Source of the DNA: Microvirga rosea
GTDB taxonomy: Bacteria > Pseudomonadota > Alphaproteobacteria > Rhizobiales > Beijerinckiaceae
DNA length: 64,000 nucleotides
Assembly: GCF_020595095.1 (NCBI RefSeq)
Contig: NZ_JAJDOP010000001.1
Span: forward strand, 558,001-622,000
Direction of reading: 5' to 3'
Of this stretch, positions 63,809-64,000 are shown in pieces. Positions within the stretch are counted from its first letter, which is position 1. Each line of letters opens with the position of its first letter. The notes below the pieces were generated by a model. That model ran no database searches and was not told the origin of the DNA. It worked only from the letters and a program-made list of their open reading frames with translations. Both the position numbers and the translations under genes were made by a program.

Positions 63809-64000
63809 CTATCCGTCCAGTTCCGGATAGTGACGGAAGATCCCCTCCTGGTTGAAGGGAATGCGTCGCTCGCTGTTCAGATAGGCGCGAATTCGCGGCC
63901 GGACGGCGACGGCCTTATGCAAGGCTGCGACCCGTGGAAACCGACCGAGCGCGCGCTTCATTGCCTGAGGAAAGGCATAGGACAATCCCTCGACGACCTG
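63809..64000 (-). CDS. glutathione S-transferase family protein, C-terminal 63 residues only
   Basis: Minus-strand reading of the last 192 bases gives a continuous 63-residue end, including LGRFPRVAALHKAVAVRPRI, YLNSERRIPFN and FRHYPELDG followed by TAG. This matches the end of alphaproteobacterial glutathione S-transferases. The N-terminal thioredoxin domain and start are beyond the window's right edge. Confidence 0.8.
   Translation of the reverse strand, partial: QVVEGLSYAFPQAMKRALGRFPRVAALHKAVAVRPRIRAYLNSERRIPFNQEGIFRHYPELDG

Noticed and set aside
1-64000. CRISPR arrays, insertion-sequence transposases, phage or plasmid genes, rRNA and tRNA
   Set aside because: Looked for and not seen; the only repeats are the palindromic family and one short direct repeat.

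Overview
The window looks like chromosomal DNA from a high-GC alphaproteobacterium of the order Hyphomicrobiales (Rhizobiales). Several conserved neighbourhoods of that group appear together: echA-mutM-ubiE-ubiB-coaBC-dut; rpsA-sppA-ihfB-lapA-trpFBA-accD-folC; trxA-addA-addB-murU-tsaE/amgK-divL-ahcY; and HPr-EIIA-hprK-chvG-chvI-pckA. A Methylobacteriaceae/Microvirga-like genome is my best guess, made from gene order and protein style rather than from a search. Coding density is high, and no tRNA, rRNA, CRISPR array, prophage or complete insertion sequence was recognised.

Layout. 0-8 kb: a partial TauE permease, echA and mutM run leftward. ubiE, ubiB, coaBC, dut, an Rrf2 regulator and cysK run rightward with overlapping or nearly touching ends. 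8-16.8 kb is accessory: three tandem genes for small disordered proteins, an MFS exporter, a GST, typA, a three-copy array of a palindromic repeat, an arr-type rifampin ADP-ribosyltransferase, a block of nested hairpins that may be a structured RNA, and a small membrane protein. 14.7-23.3 kb holds three sensor kinases (HWE type, a GAF/five-PAS hybrid, and MEDS-HisKA_2) and a secreted CAP-domain/RTX protein. 23.5-29 kb holds argG, a DsbA-like isomerase, a metabolite/H+ symporter and a LysR/aldo-keto reductase divergent pair.

29.4-39.8 kb is a rightward housekeeping run: rpsA, a DUF1232 protein, sppA, ihfB, lapA, an ornithine cyclodeaminase-like gene, trpF, trpB, trpA, accD and folC. 40-57.7 kb runs leftward. 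It holds a compact divL-tsaE/amgK-murU-addB-addA run followed by trxA (cell-cycle control, tRNA modification, cell-wall recycling, recombination repair), then ahcY, a PTS phosphorelay without sugar permeases (HPr, EIIA, short HprK), and the ChvG/ChvI two-component system. pckA diverges from chvI. 59.7-64 kb holds an FAD oxidoreductase, an NhaD-like antiporter, a class II amidotransferase, a coiled-coil protein and a partial GST.

Best leads. (1) An unassigned set of nested and competing hairpins at about 14.16-14.35 kb, ahead of a small membrane-protein gene. (2) A DivL-type kinase with Tyr in place of the phosphoacceptor His, preceded by a perfect TTAA-N7-TTAA CtrA-like site. (3) A family of about 140-bp bilaterally symmetric repeats present five times, three in tandem next to arr. 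(4) A 22-bp near-perfect palindrome in front of ahcY that looks like a SahR-type operator. (5) A three-gene cassette of low-complexity small proteins. No wholly new multi-gene system could be demonstrated from sequence alone.
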